Assembly (NCBI RefSeq): GCF_011398155.1 | Contig: NZ_AP021888.1 | Location: 2,020,001-2,084,000, forward strand | Reading direction: 5' to 3' | DNA from: Thiosulfativibrio zosterae | Lineage (GTDB): Bacteria > Pseudomonadota > Gammaproteobacteria > Thiomicrospirales > Thiomicrospiraceae | Length of the DNA stretch: 64,000 nt | In this document: one piece after another, positions 48,409 to 56,589 of the stretch | Numbering within the stretch: position 1 is the first letter of the stretch | Layout: the number at the start of each line of letters is the position of its first letter | Translations under genes and position numbers: made by a program | Notes under the pieces: model-generated | Told to the model about the DNA's origin: nothing | The model's input: only the letters and a program-made list of their open reading frames with translations | Databases searched by the model: none

Positions 48409-49803
48409 TTAAAAATGACCAGGCCTGGTTGTTTTTAGCCTTTCTGCGGGCTTTGCTTGGCTGTAATCTCTTAAAGTACACAAGCTTATTAACTGCCCTT
48501 TGGCCGACAACTCTGGGTAACGCGCATGCAGTGCTGTTTCAAGTCTGATGGCTTTGGCTTGGGCTCTGTCTCTTGAGCCTGGCACTTTGCCATCATAATC
48601 ACAGCGAATCACCACAGGGATGGGTAAACCTTTTGGCAACTGGATCGATTTGAAGATTTTGATGCCCACATCTATGTCTGCCGCGCCTTCTTCGATGGTA
48701 TCCATAAATCCATAGTAAGTCAGGTTGCGCAGTTGCACTTCTTCAAACCCATTGCCTATCCCGATAAAACGCTCTGCATGACCTATGTCTGCATACTGCC
48801 CTTGCTCATAGTCTTTGACATAAGCAATCTGCGAAAAGTTGTTACCGATTAACCAGGCTAACAAACCTTTCATAGCCGCTTGCGGCGCTGTGGAGCTGCG
48901 GTCTTCATTACACGCATTCAAGGCAGATTCGATAACCGCTTGTGCTTGTGTTGCGTTCATACCCAAGGTTTGCTGATAGAGGGCTTGAGTTTCAACATAA
49001 CGCCCTAAACAGGTTTTGCCTTGCGCATTCGGAACATGCACTTTCAAGCTGTCATCATCGGTATTTAGACCTATTAACAGAGTCTGTACCGATGCGCCAC
49101 AACCAAAACGATTCTCTATGGCTTGGCGAAAATCTTTTAATCGCTCCAGCGCCGCTTGCGCTGCTTTGGCATCATCACTGCCATGTGCCGCACATCCTTG
49201 GTGATGCGGATCCGACTTGGAATAGTGATATACCGCTATTTTTAAATATTGGGTGGGTTCCGCCGCTGAGTTGGGCTTGCCTTCTCTAAAGCGACTGTGT
49301 TCTACAAACACCCAATTACGAACACTTTCACTGACATCAAATAAAGCACCTGCATGGGCTTTTCTGCGTGCCGATGAATAAGGTAATCTCAAAATATAGC
49401 TGATCACATGCGCTAGGCGTCCATCCGCACAGGGGGCAATACCCACCGCATGAAATCCAGCTTTTCTAAATTGGCTTTCTGCCGAGTTTTTGGCTTGACC
49501 GTTTAACGGATCTTGCGTAAAAAACTCATTAGAAAGCGCCATAAATTGGTCAAAGAAACCTTGGGCATACACATGAGGCGTTGGGTTACCCAACCCTAAA
49601 TCATCAAACCCTTTTTTAATGCGAGTTTCGTATGCACGCAAGGTGGCGTTTTGGTTCAAATCTACAAGAGCATGGGCTTGAGCCGAGCTGTCTGCATTCA
49701 TTAAAGCCGGCTTGGCGTGAGTTGAGGAGACCGCACGCAAATGAGCTTTAGGTTGAATAGGCATCCAAAACAAGGACTTTTCACGCATATTCTTTTTTAA
49801 CAT
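48409..49803 (-). CDS. csoSCA: Carboxysomal carbonic anhydrase CsoSCA
   Basis: 464 residues (H. neapolitanus CsoSCA 514). A beta-class-like carbonic anhydrase inside the carboxysome that releases CO2 from bicarbonate. Metal-site features are IGIAPCADGRLAH, then SKSDPHHQGCAAHGSDDAKA. The N-terminal about 50 residues are variable and shorter than in Halothiobacillus, and are the part that binds RuBisCO. The last codons (T-T-R-P-G-H-F-stop) come from the palindromic repeat hairpin. AAGG precedes the ATG at 49803. Confidence 0.95.
   Translation of the reverse strand: MLKKNMREKSLFWMPIQPKAHLRAVSSTHAKPALMNADSSAQAHALVDLNQNATLRAYETRIKKGFDDLGLGNPTPHVYAQGFFDQFMALSNEFFTQDPLNGQAKNSAESQFRKAGFHAVGIAPCADGRLAHVISYILRLPYSSARRKAHAGALFDVSESVRNWVFVEHSRFREGKPNSAAEPTQYLKIAVYHYSKSDPHHQGCAAHGSDDAKAAQAALERLKDFRQAIENRFGCGASVQTLLIGLNTDDDSLKVHVPNAQGKTCLGRYVETQALYQQTLGMNATQAQAVIESALNACNEDRSSTAPQAAMKGLLAWLIGNNFSQIAYVKDYEQGQYADIGHAERFIGIGNGFEEVQLRNLTYYGFMDTIEEGAADIDVGIKIFKSIQLPKGLPIPVVIRCDYDGKVPGSRDRAQAKAIRLETALHARYPELSAKGQLISLCTLRDYSQAKPAERLKTTRPGHF
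48410..48437. repeat. Palindromic repeat copy 9 in a hairpin at the csoSCA stop
   Basis: Exact core ACCAGGCCTGGT at 48418-48429 with TAAAAA/TTTTTA arms; two G-T pairs in the stem. The csoSCA stop codon (48411-48409) lies in the arm. On the mRNA the hairpin is followed by a U-rich tract, so it may act as an attenuator or 3'-end barrier. Confidence 0.9.
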
Positions 49804-49841
49804 GACTTGAACCTTTCTTTTGACCGTTAAGTAAGTTTAAA

Positions 49842-51935
49842 TTAAGCTCTAGCTCCGCCCGAAAGCGTCACCTTTGCACCGCTATCACTGTTGCCAGATG
49901 AACCGGTAATTGGGCTCATCGGAATATCGGCCGTAGTACTTGGACGATAATTGGCTGCACTGGCTGCGGGTTGCATGCCGCGACCTTTAATAGATGGATT
50001 TCTTGCTGTTGCAAAAGGGCCATCCGTTCCAGTCACTTTGCTACCTCTATCCCAACCATCACCTGTGATTTTTGACACCTCAGGTTGTGCTGGCATAGCG
50101 GCTTGCATAGGTGAAGCCATGGGTGCCATTGGCGCAGTTGGCGCAAAACGATTCACAATCGGGTCTGCTGCCATCATCACTGGAAAATCAGATTCTCCAG
50201 GTTCTGCAGCATTTGCGGTTTGACACATCATGCCCACTTGGTCTACGCCATGGTAATGCGTGCCGGTAACCAATTCACAAGCCCCCTTTTGAGCGCCTGT
50301 TAAACCTTGCATACCCGGTTGAGTGCCACTGATGGCTTTGCCACCCATGCCACTGTTTTTCATCACCGAAGGTTGTCGACTTTGCATTTTGGCTAAATGT
50401 TCTGTTGAACAGCTTTGTGCAAAAGTTTCCATACCCATGTAAGGTGTGCCAGTCACTGCTTGACAAGAACCAGCTTCTGAACCTGTTGCACCAGACACTT
50501 TGCCTGCTCTTTCACCACTGACCAACTGACTGGCTGCGGTAACCGATTGCGCAACTTTGGTTGGCATCACTTTGGGTAAAGAGGTTTGGCAAACTTGCTC
50601 AACTTCTTCACGCCCTTGATAACCAGTGCCTGTCACATGCTTACAATAACCAGATTCATCACCGGTCACTGCCAAGCCGCGCCCTACCTGTGTACCCGTT
50701 GTCTTATTACCTGCAAAGGTTGAAGACTCGGCCACTTTAGTGGGTGCCTTGGCGGGTTTATTCGCATTTCTGTTGGTAAACACCAAACGGTCTGCACCGG
50801 TTACTGATGAAGTTGAAGCATCATTGAGTAAGCGATTACCCAAGTTGGTTCTTTCAGTGACCTTGGCAGGTGCTGCTGGCACATTACCTGGCTTTTGACA
50901 AAACAAACTGCTTTGATCGGCCGGTAAATATTCTGTGCCAGTGACCGCTTGGCATTGCCCTGCTAAATCTCCGCTAACTGACTTGTCGCGACCCACTTTC
51001 GTACCACTGATGGTTTGACCACGCGTGGTTTGGGTTTGAGTTACTTTAGCGGGTGCTGCTTTAGGCTGTGTACTACACCCTTTAGCAAAGGTTTCAGCGC
51101 CCAAATATTCTGTGCCTGTTACCCCTTTACACAATCCTGCTTCTAAACCTGTCATTTTTTCAGTGGCTAAAGATGCCCCTGAAACGGCTTGTCCGCTTAA
51201 GGTTTCTGAGAAAACAACCTTTTCCGGAGCCGGTCTTTTGCGAGACTGACGACGGTTGTCTGTGCTGTCTGCCGACACGGCTGAACAACTTTTTTTGCCT
51301 TTTGAGCAACGCTCGGCACGCACTTGGCGAGCAATGTCGCGGGTACTGGCATCTGGGTTTGACAACTTGGCCATGGCCCCAGATTGTCCGGCAATTGACT
51401 TATAAGCCTCTTGCGCGGCACGGCCTTTACCTTGCGCTTGTCGCCAAGCTCTTGCCAATTTACGACCCATTGCGGTTTCAGAAGTTTCAGATTTAATGCC
51501 TTTGGGTTTATCCTTAGACTTATCTCTGGTTCTGTCGCTGCGAGGCGTTAAGCTCCCTGAGTCGCCTGTTGAGGCTTCTCGAGTGCTTGGCAAAATCGGC
51601 TCTGGTTTCGGTTTGGTGCGTGGCTGTGGACGGTTTGCACCGTTTGCACTGCTACCACTGCTTGCCGTTCCTTTAACCTGCTGTTGTCTGCGTTGCTTGG
51701 CGGCTTCACGCCCCTCGGCAACGACAACAGCCTTACCAGCTTGTGCTTTACGCTCGGGAGAAACCTGTAAAAACGAAGCGGATGAAGCGACGGTTTCTAC
51801 GGGCTTTTCAATGGGCTTTTCAGCTGGCATTGGCGCCGCCATGGTTTCTTGCGGTGCCGCAGCACTGGCAAGATGTCCACGACGGTGAGCCATGGCTCTA
51901 GCGCGTCCGTTTAAGGCGGTTGATGATGTACTCAT
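49842..51935 (-). CDS. csoS2: Carboxysome organising protein CsoS2
   Basis: 697 residues, a disordered scaffold that binds RuBisCO and shell proteins. N-terminal repeats: about four basic helices, for instance LNGRARAMAHRRG, GREAAKQRRQQQ, GRKLARAWRQAQGKGR and ARQVRAERC. Middle repeats: C-x-x-VTGT modules LCKGVTGTEYL, QCQAVTGTEYL, YCKHVTGTGYQ, SCQAVTGTPYM and CELVTGTHY, plus one degenerate unit (SSVTGADRL). The C-terminal peptide-rich region ends in GGARA. In H. neapolitanus a programmed frameshift makes a short form; I could not find a clear slippery site here. Confidence 0.93.
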   Translation of the reverse strand: MSTSSTALNGRARAMAHRRGHLASAAAPQETMAAPMPAEKPIEKPVETVASSASFLQVSPERKAQAGKAVVVAEGREAAKQRRQQQVKGTASSGSSANGANRPQPRTKPKPEPILPSTREASTGDSGSLTPRSDRTRDKSKDKPKGIKSETSETAMGRKLARAWRQAQGKGRAAQEAYKSIAGQSGAMAKLSNPDASTRDIARQVRAERCSKGKKSCSAVSADSTDNRRQSRKRPAPEKVVFSETLSGQAVSGASLATEKMTGLEAGLCKGVTGTEYLGAETFAKGCSTQPKAAPAKVTQTQTTRGQTISGTKVGRDKSVSGDLAGQCQAVTGTEYLPADQSSLFCQKPGNVPAAPAKVTERTNLGNRLLNDASTSSVTGADRLVFTNRNANKPAKAPTKVAESSTFAGNKTTGTQVGRGLAVTGDESGYCKHVTGTGYQGREEVEQVCQTSLPKVMPTKVAQSVTAASQLVSGERAGKVSGATGSEAGSCQAVTGTPYMGMETFAQSCSTEHLAKMQSRQPSVMKNSGMGGKAISGTQPGMQGLTGAQKGACELVTGTHYHGVDQVGMMCQTANAAEPGESDFPVMMAADPIVNRFAPTAPMAPMASPMQAAMPAQPEVSKITGDGWDRGSKVTGTDGPFATARNPSIKGRGMQPAASAANYRPSTTADIPMSPITGSSGNSDSGAKVTLSGGARA

Positions 51936-51980
51936 ACGATTTGCCTCCCTTAAAATCTTCGATAAAACTGTGGTTAAAAC

Positions 51981-52325
51981 TTACATCCCTCTTGGACGAT
52001 AAACCACAAAGTTATGTCCTTGACACTGGGTGTAGTTGTCATAACCTATGACGCGAATCAAATGGTCTGGGTAAGCTTGACGACACGCCTCAACTTCTGC
52101 CAATACCAGATTAGGGTCACGCATACCGAAGAATGGAAGCTTCCACATACCCCAGTAATGTTTTGAAGCATTCACGGGTTCTTCGTGTTCTAAGGCTGGC
52201 GTCCAGCCTTGGTTAATAATGTAGACAATTTGGTCATACACTTCGTCCGCAGTTAAAGGCGGTAAAAACGAAAAGGTTTCTAACGTATATTGCGTGCGGT
52301 AATCATCAGTTTGAATATTTGCCAT
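51981..52325 (-). CDS. cbbS: RuBisCO form IA small subunit CbbS
   Basis: 114 residues. Small subunit of L8S8 RuBisCO, with the [33 protein letters not shown] start and [55 protein letters not shown], typical of form IA. It follows cbbL by 39 bp and is the second gene of the cso operon. Confidence 0.98.
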   Translation of the reverse strand: MANIQTDDYRTQYTLETFSFLPPLTADEVYDQIVYIINQGWTPALEHEEPVNASKHYWGMWKLPFFGMRDPNLVLAEVEACRQAYPDHLIRVIGYDNYTQCQGHNFVVYRPRGM

Positions 52326-52364
52326 GTTTAACTCCTTAATCTAATGAATATGTCGATGGATTAA

Positions 52365-53780
52365 TTAACGAACATCGAGCTTGTCAACTGTGTCAAATTC
52401 AAACTTGATTTCTTTCCAAGTTTCCAATGCCACGGCTAATTCTTTACTGTGTCTGGCCGCTTCACGCAGAATGTCTGAACCTTCTCTTTCTAGGTCACGA
52501 CCTTCGTTTCTAGCCTTAACACACGCTTCTAATGCCACACGGTTTGCTGCTGCACCCGCTGCGTTACCGCCTGGGTGACCTTGTGTTCCGCCCCCAAACT
52601 GGAGTACTGAATCATCACCAAAGATAGATACCAACTGTGGCATGTGCCATACATGGATACCACCCGATGCAACGGCAAATACGCCTGGCATTGAGCCCCA
52701 ATCTTGGTCGAAGAACACACCACGCGAGCGATCTTCTGGTACAAATGATTCACGCAACTGGTCAACAAACCCTAGAGTTGATGCTCTGTCACCTTCTAAC
52801 TTCCCTACAACCGTACCAGTATGTAAATGGTCACCACCTGACAAACGCAAACACTTAGCTAAAACGCGGAAGTGAATACCGTGTCTTGGGTTACGGTCAA
52901 TTACCGCGTGCATGGCACGGTGAATGTGGAGTAATACGCCATTCTTACGACACCATTTAGCCAGTGAAGTGTTAGCACTGAAACCAGCGGTTAAGAAGTC
53001 GTGCATGATGATTGGCATGCCTAATTCTTTAGCAAACTCAGCTCTTTCTAGCATTTGTTCGCAATCTGGTGCCGTTACATTTAAGTAATGCCCTTTACGC
53101 TCACCGGTTTCTTGGGTTGCCTTGTGAACGGCTTCTGCCACAAACTCAAAACGGTTCTGCCAGCGTTGGAAAGGTTGCGAGTTGATGTTTTCATCATCTT
53201 TGGTTAAATCTAAACCACCACGCAAACACTCATAAACAGCACGACCATAGTTTTTAGCCGATAAACCTAGTTTTGGTTTGATGGTTGCACCCAACATTGG
53301 ACGACCATATTTGTTTAACTTATCACGCTCAACCTGAATACCACTTGGTGGTCCCATACAAGTTTTGATGTAAGCAATTGGGAAACGAATATCTTCAAGT
53401 CTTAAAGAACGAACCGCTTTAAAACCAAATACGTTACCAACCAAAGAAGTTAATACGTTTACAACAGAACCTTCTTCGAATAGATCTAGTGGGTAAGCGA
53501 TGAAAGCGTAGAATGCTTCTTTATCGCCAGGCACTTCTTCTATACGGTAAGCACGGCCTTTGTAAAATTCCATGTCTGTTAATAAGTCAGTCCATACGGT
53601 GGTCCAAGTACCGGTTGAACTTTCTGCGGCAACCGCAGCGGCTGCTTCTTCTCTAGGGACTCCGGCTTGCGGAACCACTTTGAAACAAGCCAATAAATCT
53701 GTATCTAGCGGGGTATAGTCTGGGGTCCAGTAAGTCAGTTTGTAATCCTGAACACCTGCATCAAAAGTTTTTGCTGCCAT
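52365..53780 (-). CDS. cbbL: RuBisCO form IA large subunit CbbL
   Basis: 471 residues. Carboxylates RuBP. The carbamylated Lys lies in [20 protein letters not shown], the catalytic lysines in [10 protein letters not shown] and near [20 protein letters not shown]. The operon order cbbL-cbbS-csoS2-csoSCA-csoS4AB-csoS1 is the alpha-carboxysome signature. Strong AAGGAG lies 7 bases before ATG 53780. First gene of the operon; the regulatory region is 53781-54000. Confidence 0.98.
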   Translation of the reverse strand: MAAKTFDAGVQDYKLTYWTPDYTPLDTDLLACFKVVPQAGVPREEAAAAVAAESSTGTWTTVWTDLLTDMEFYKGRAYRIEEVPGDKEAFYAFIAYPLDLFEEGSVVNVLTSLVGNVFGFKAVRSLRLEDIRFPIAYIKTCMGPPSGIQVERDKLNKYGRPMLGATIKPKLGLSAKNYGRAVYECLRGGLDLTKDDENINSQPFQRWQNRFEFVAEAVHKATQETGERKGHYLNVTAPDCEQMLERAEFAKELGMPIIMHDFLTAGFSANTSLAKWCRKNGVLLHIHRAMHAVIDRNPRHGIHFRVLAKCLRLSGGDHLHTGTVVGKLEGDRASTLGFVDQLRESFVPEDRSRGVFFDQDWGSMPGVFAVASGGIHVWHMPQLVSIFGDDSVLQFGGGTQGHPGGNAAGAAANRVALEACVKARNEGRDLEREGSDILREAARHSKELAVALETWKEIKFEFDTVDKLDVR

Positions 53781-53828
53781 AAAATTGCTCCTTTAGTTGT
53801 TTGGAGTTGAATTGAATTCGAGCTCAAT

Positions 53829-53834
53829 GTTATA
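53829..53834 (-). promoter_or_regulatory. Candidate -10 of the cbbL promoter
   Basis: TATAAC on the minus strand at 53834-53829, giving a transcription start near 53822. A poor -35 (TTAGTC) lies 16 bp upstream, as expected for an activator-dependent promoter. Confidence 0.4.
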
Positions 53835-53878
53835 GAGGTCAGCATGTATTGACTAATTGAATGAAAAGATAGGTAGGA

Positions 53879-53892
53879 TTGAGAATTATCAA
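53879..53892. promoter_or_regulatory. LysR-type (CbbR) operator candidate upstream of cbbL
   Basis: TTGAGAATTATCAA: TTGA/TCAA arms with a T-N11-A spacing, centred about 63 bp upstream of the inferred cbbL start, the usual position of LysR recognition sites. A related pair (TTGA, nine bases, TCAA) lies at 54151-54167. This 535-bp region between cbbL and the DUF2189 gene otherwise holds AT-rich DNA and a palindromic repeat. Confidence 0.5.
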
Positions 53893-54042
53893 TAGGTGGG
53901 CATTTTCATCATGCTAACCACATGATTTTTATGAGTTTAATATGTAAGATAAAAAACCTTAAAATTTGTAATAAACCTTAAAAAAAACGCTATTTTTTTC
54001 AAAATTTAATTTTTTTGTATAGATATTTGCTTTGGGCGCTCT

Positions 54043-54072
54043 CAAAATTTAACCAGGCCTGGTTAAATTTTG
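54043..54072. repeat. Palindromic repeat copy 10, 30-bp perfect palindrome
   Basis: Exact core ACCAGGCCTGGT at 54052-54063, with CAAAATTTA and TAAATTTTG arms pairing perfectly over 15 bp each side. It lies in the regulatory region between cbbL and the DUF2189 gene, with no gene reading across it. Confidence 0.95.
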
Positions 54073-54315
54073 CCTGCTTTTTGGGGTGAAATTCAGGTTT
54101 TAGAAAGAGTACCTTCAAGGTTTCTAAAATATCATAAATAACTGATAGTATTGAATTATTCACTCAAGCAAATGTCATTCATTGAAAACATCAATGGCAA
54201 TAACCTAGTATTTTAGTCAGGAATTGTTATAGTAGAGTCAAACTTAAAGTGATACAAAGAAGTTTCCTTTAAGACCTTTATCTATACAAACATTGCATAA
54301 TGACTGGAGGTTATC

Positions 54316-55128
54316 ATGTCAACAACTGTATCTACTTCACACACACACCTGCACCTAACTGAAAGCGGTGAACACTTGGTTTCTCATGATGCCAAATATT
54401 CAGATATAGGTCGTTGGTTAAGACAGGGCTGGATGGACATGGCACATGCGCCAGGTGCGTCTTTATTTTATGGTTCAATCATGGCTTTGTCTGTCGCCCT
54501 GGTGTATTTTTCTTTTATCGCCGAACCCCTCATGATGTTTAAAGTGGCCACTTTCTTTGTGCTGTTGTCGCCTTTTTTAGCCACAGGACTTTATTATGTG
54601 GCGCAACAGCTTGAACAAGGCAAGCAACCTTCCCTTTCAGCCTCTTTGGTTGCCTGGCGACCCAATGTTGGGGAATTTGCGCTGTTCGCAGTCGCTTTAG
54701 GTTTGGTAATTGCTATTTGGGCCAGAATAACGCCTATGATTGCTGCGGTCGTTAAATCCAACAGCTTGCTCATTGTTGACCCCAATGCTGGACTAATGGG
54801 CTTTTTAAGCTCAGACGCAGGCTTGAGCTTTTTAGCTTACTTTATGATTGGCGCTGTGATAGCAACCGCTTTTGTATTTACCATCAGCGTGGTGACAATT
54901 CCATTATTACTGCGTGACAACAATATTGGCGCAGTACAAGCGATGATTATCAGTTTCCAAGTGACCATGGAAAACAAAGGCGTTATGGCAGTTTGGGCGC
55001 TTACTGTTGGCGCGCTAGTAACCTTAGGTTTGGTGACTTTCGGCCTAGCCATGTTAATTGTGATGCCACTGCTCGGTTACGCCAGCTGGCATGCATTTAA
55101 TGATTTGGTTGAGATTAAAGAATCCTAA
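54316..55128 (+). CDS. DUF2189 integral membrane protein
   Basis: 270 residues. N-terminal cytosolic segment ends in DIGRWLRQGWMDMAHAPGASLFYG, the DUF2189 start, followed by about six membrane helices (for example IMALSVALVYFSFIAEP and VATFFVLLSPFLATGLYYVAQQ). Function unknown; members are often called YhgE- or CydB-adjacent membrane proteins without proof. It diverges from cbbL and lies between the carboxysome and DAB operons, so a link to inorganic-carbon metabolism is possible. GGAGG precedes the ATG and a terminator follows. Confidence 0.85.
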   Translation: MSTTVSTSHTHLHLTESGEHLVSHDAKYSDIGRWLRQGWMDMAHAPGASLFYGSIMALSVALVYFSFIAEPLMMFKVATFFVLLSPFLATGLYYVAQQLEQGKQPSLSASLVAWRPNVGEFALFAVALGLVIAIWARITPMIAAVVKSNSLLIVDPNAGLMGFLSSDAGLSFLAYFMIGAVIATAFVFTISVVTIPLLLRDNNIGAVQAMIISFQVTMENKGVMAVWALTVGALVTLGLVTFGLAMLIVMPLLGYASWHAFNDLVEIKES

Positions 55129-55156
55129 AACTGATTTCTTTTCTAAACCATAAATA

Positions 55157-55187
55157 ACCCTCTCGGTTCGCCGAGGGGGTTTTTTTA
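55157..55187 (+). terminator. Rho-independent terminator after the DUF2189 gene
   Basis: Stem ACCCTCTCGG / CCGAGGGGGT (one mismatch), TTCG tetraloop, then seven T. Confidence 0.9.
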
Positions 55188-55233
55188 TTGCCGTAGCATG
55201 CTAAGATTCAAAAACGACTTGGAGGATTGCTGT

Positions 55234-55863
55234 ATGTTTGCCATTTACAATATTGAAGGACGCCGTTTTAGAGATAATCTTGAAGCCTTAAAACGCGTGC
55301 GTTCGCCGCATGCCAATGAAGCGGTGGATGTGCACACCAATATTGCACAAGACGAAACGGTGATCGTGCAGGGTTTAAAAACTGAACCTGTTAACAGCAA
55401 AGGGCTAGACGCCTATCGCAAGATGTTGCATCTTAATGAGCGGCAGCCTATTTTTCATGCGTATCAACTCATGAGCCATCCTGTGGTCACCTTACCGCTG
55501 GACTTACCCATTCAAGACGCTTATCAAATGCTGAAAAAGCATGACTTTAATCAAATGCCCGTCAGCAATTCGCAGATGCAATTGGTGGGCATGGTTACCT
55601 TAAATAATTTGTTGGCTTTTATTATTGATGATGGCGAGCGGGTTTCGTTTGTGACCAATAAAACGGTTAAAGATGCCATGAGCCCAGAAGTGATTACCGC
55701 CGACCCTGTATCGGATGTGCGCCGCATTGCCAATGTAATGGTTGACTATGATGTGACCAGTGTGCCGATTGTGAATGAGCAAGATCATTTGGTGGGCATC
55801 GTCACTCGCACGGATTTGCTCAAAGCCATGCTAAAAGATCCGCCCCTAAGCTTGTGGGGGTAA
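55234..55863 (+). CDS. Two-CBS-domain protein
   Basis: 209 residues from ATG 55234 with GGAGGA at 8 bases; a longer frame from 55198 is unlikely because it has no ribosome-binding site. Two CBS domains are in the C-terminal half: about 80-145 (LMSHPVVTLPLDLPIQDAYQMLKKHDFNQMPV) and 150-205 (AMSPEVITADPVSDVRRIANVMVDYDVTSVPIVN). CBS domains bind adenine nucleotides and sense energy state. The N-terminal about 75 residues are unrecognised. It sits between the cso and DAB operons and may regulate one of them; this is inference. Confidence 0.83.
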   Translation: MFAIYNIEGRRFRDNLEALKRVRSPHANEAVDVHTNIAQDETVIVQGLKTEPVNSKGLDAYRKMLHLNERQPIFHAYQLMSHPVVTLPLDLPIQDAYQMLKKHDFNQMPVSNSQMQLVGMVTLNNLLAFIIDDGERVSFVTNKTVKDAMSPEVITADPVSDVRRIANVMVDYDVTSVPIVNEQDHLVGIVTRTDLLKAMLKDPPLSLWG

Positions 55864-55871
55864 ACCGCTTA

Positions 55872-55892
55872 GAAGGCTAAAGCCTTCGCCCC
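55872..55892. repeat. REP-like palindrome, cluster C
   Basis: GAAGGCTAAAGCCTTC followed by GCCCC, a single unit in the space after the CBS-domain gene. Confidence 0.8.
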
Positions 55893-56039
55893 ACTTAACC
55901 TTGCTACTATTGCGGCATAGGTTGAGCCTAGCTTCCATAGACAACTCTCGCAGTGTGCTATCGGAAAATCCTATTTTTATCTATGGAATACCGTCTCTAT
56001 AATCGAAGTCGTCAACTGACTATTTTAAGGAGACACATC

Positions 56040-56351
56040 ATGCCATTACCCTCATCTTCAACTCAAGCAACCTTAGCGCAGTCGCCTAAGGCCTTAACAC
56101 AACCAGCTCAAAGCCAACCCAAAATTGTCGAGTTTGTGCAAAAAGAAGTCGACATGATGCCCGGTCAATGGCAAGAAGCGGGCAATCCTACGCCCTATGA
56201 GCTCAGAACAACCATCGCCACTTGTAAGCGCTTTTGGCACATGAATCAACAGGCTCTCAAACACCCTGATTGTGATCAAGCAGTCACACGCGAAAATATT
56301 AAGCGCCTAGAATGCTTATACATCAACCTTATGGATTATCTAGTGGAATAG
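56040..56351 (+). CDS. Hypothetical 103-residue protein
   Basis: 103 residues from ATG 56040 (AAGGAG seven bases upstream; a longer frame from 55953 is less likely). The first about 40 residues are Ser/Thr/Pro/Gln-rich and probably disordered; the rest is helical with two Cys (TIATCKRFW, HPDCDQ, RLECLYINL). No family was recognised. It is the last gene before the dabA end and is closed by a terminator. Confidence 0.7.
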   Translation: MPLPSSSTQATLAQSPKALTQPAQSQPKIVEFVQKEVDMMPGQWQEAGNPTPYELRTTIATCKRFWHMNQQALKHPDCDQAVTRENIKRLECLYINLMDYLVE

Positions 56352-56388
56352 ACGGGTGGAATAAAACCATACCAGCCAAGGACACAAC

Positions 56389-56409
56389 AAACCCCGCTCT
56401 GCGGGGTTT
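56389..56409. terminator. Rho-independent terminator (after the 103-residue gene)
   Basis: Stem AAACCCCGC / GCGGGGTTT with a TCT loop. The T tail follows on the plus strand. It lies 39 bp after the hypothetical gene and 180 bp from the dabA stop; nothing else was seen in 56410-56589. Confidence 0.9.
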
Positions 56410-56589
56410 TCTTTTGGAAAGTTGCCGATTGAGCAATTGACGAAACATAGCGATTAATTTTTAGCCAAAAAAAAGGCCATGAGAACATGACCTTAAAGAC
56501 TCTAACCTATAACAATTAACCAAAAATTGAACACTTTGAGTAACCCAAAGGTTTTATTGCCGTAAAACACTTAGATTTCTCCCTCAAAG

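Noticed and set aside
49842-51935. A programmed frameshift in csoS2
   Set aside because: The gene is one open frame, and I found no convincing slippery heptamer with a downstream structure in the region where Halothiobacillus has one.
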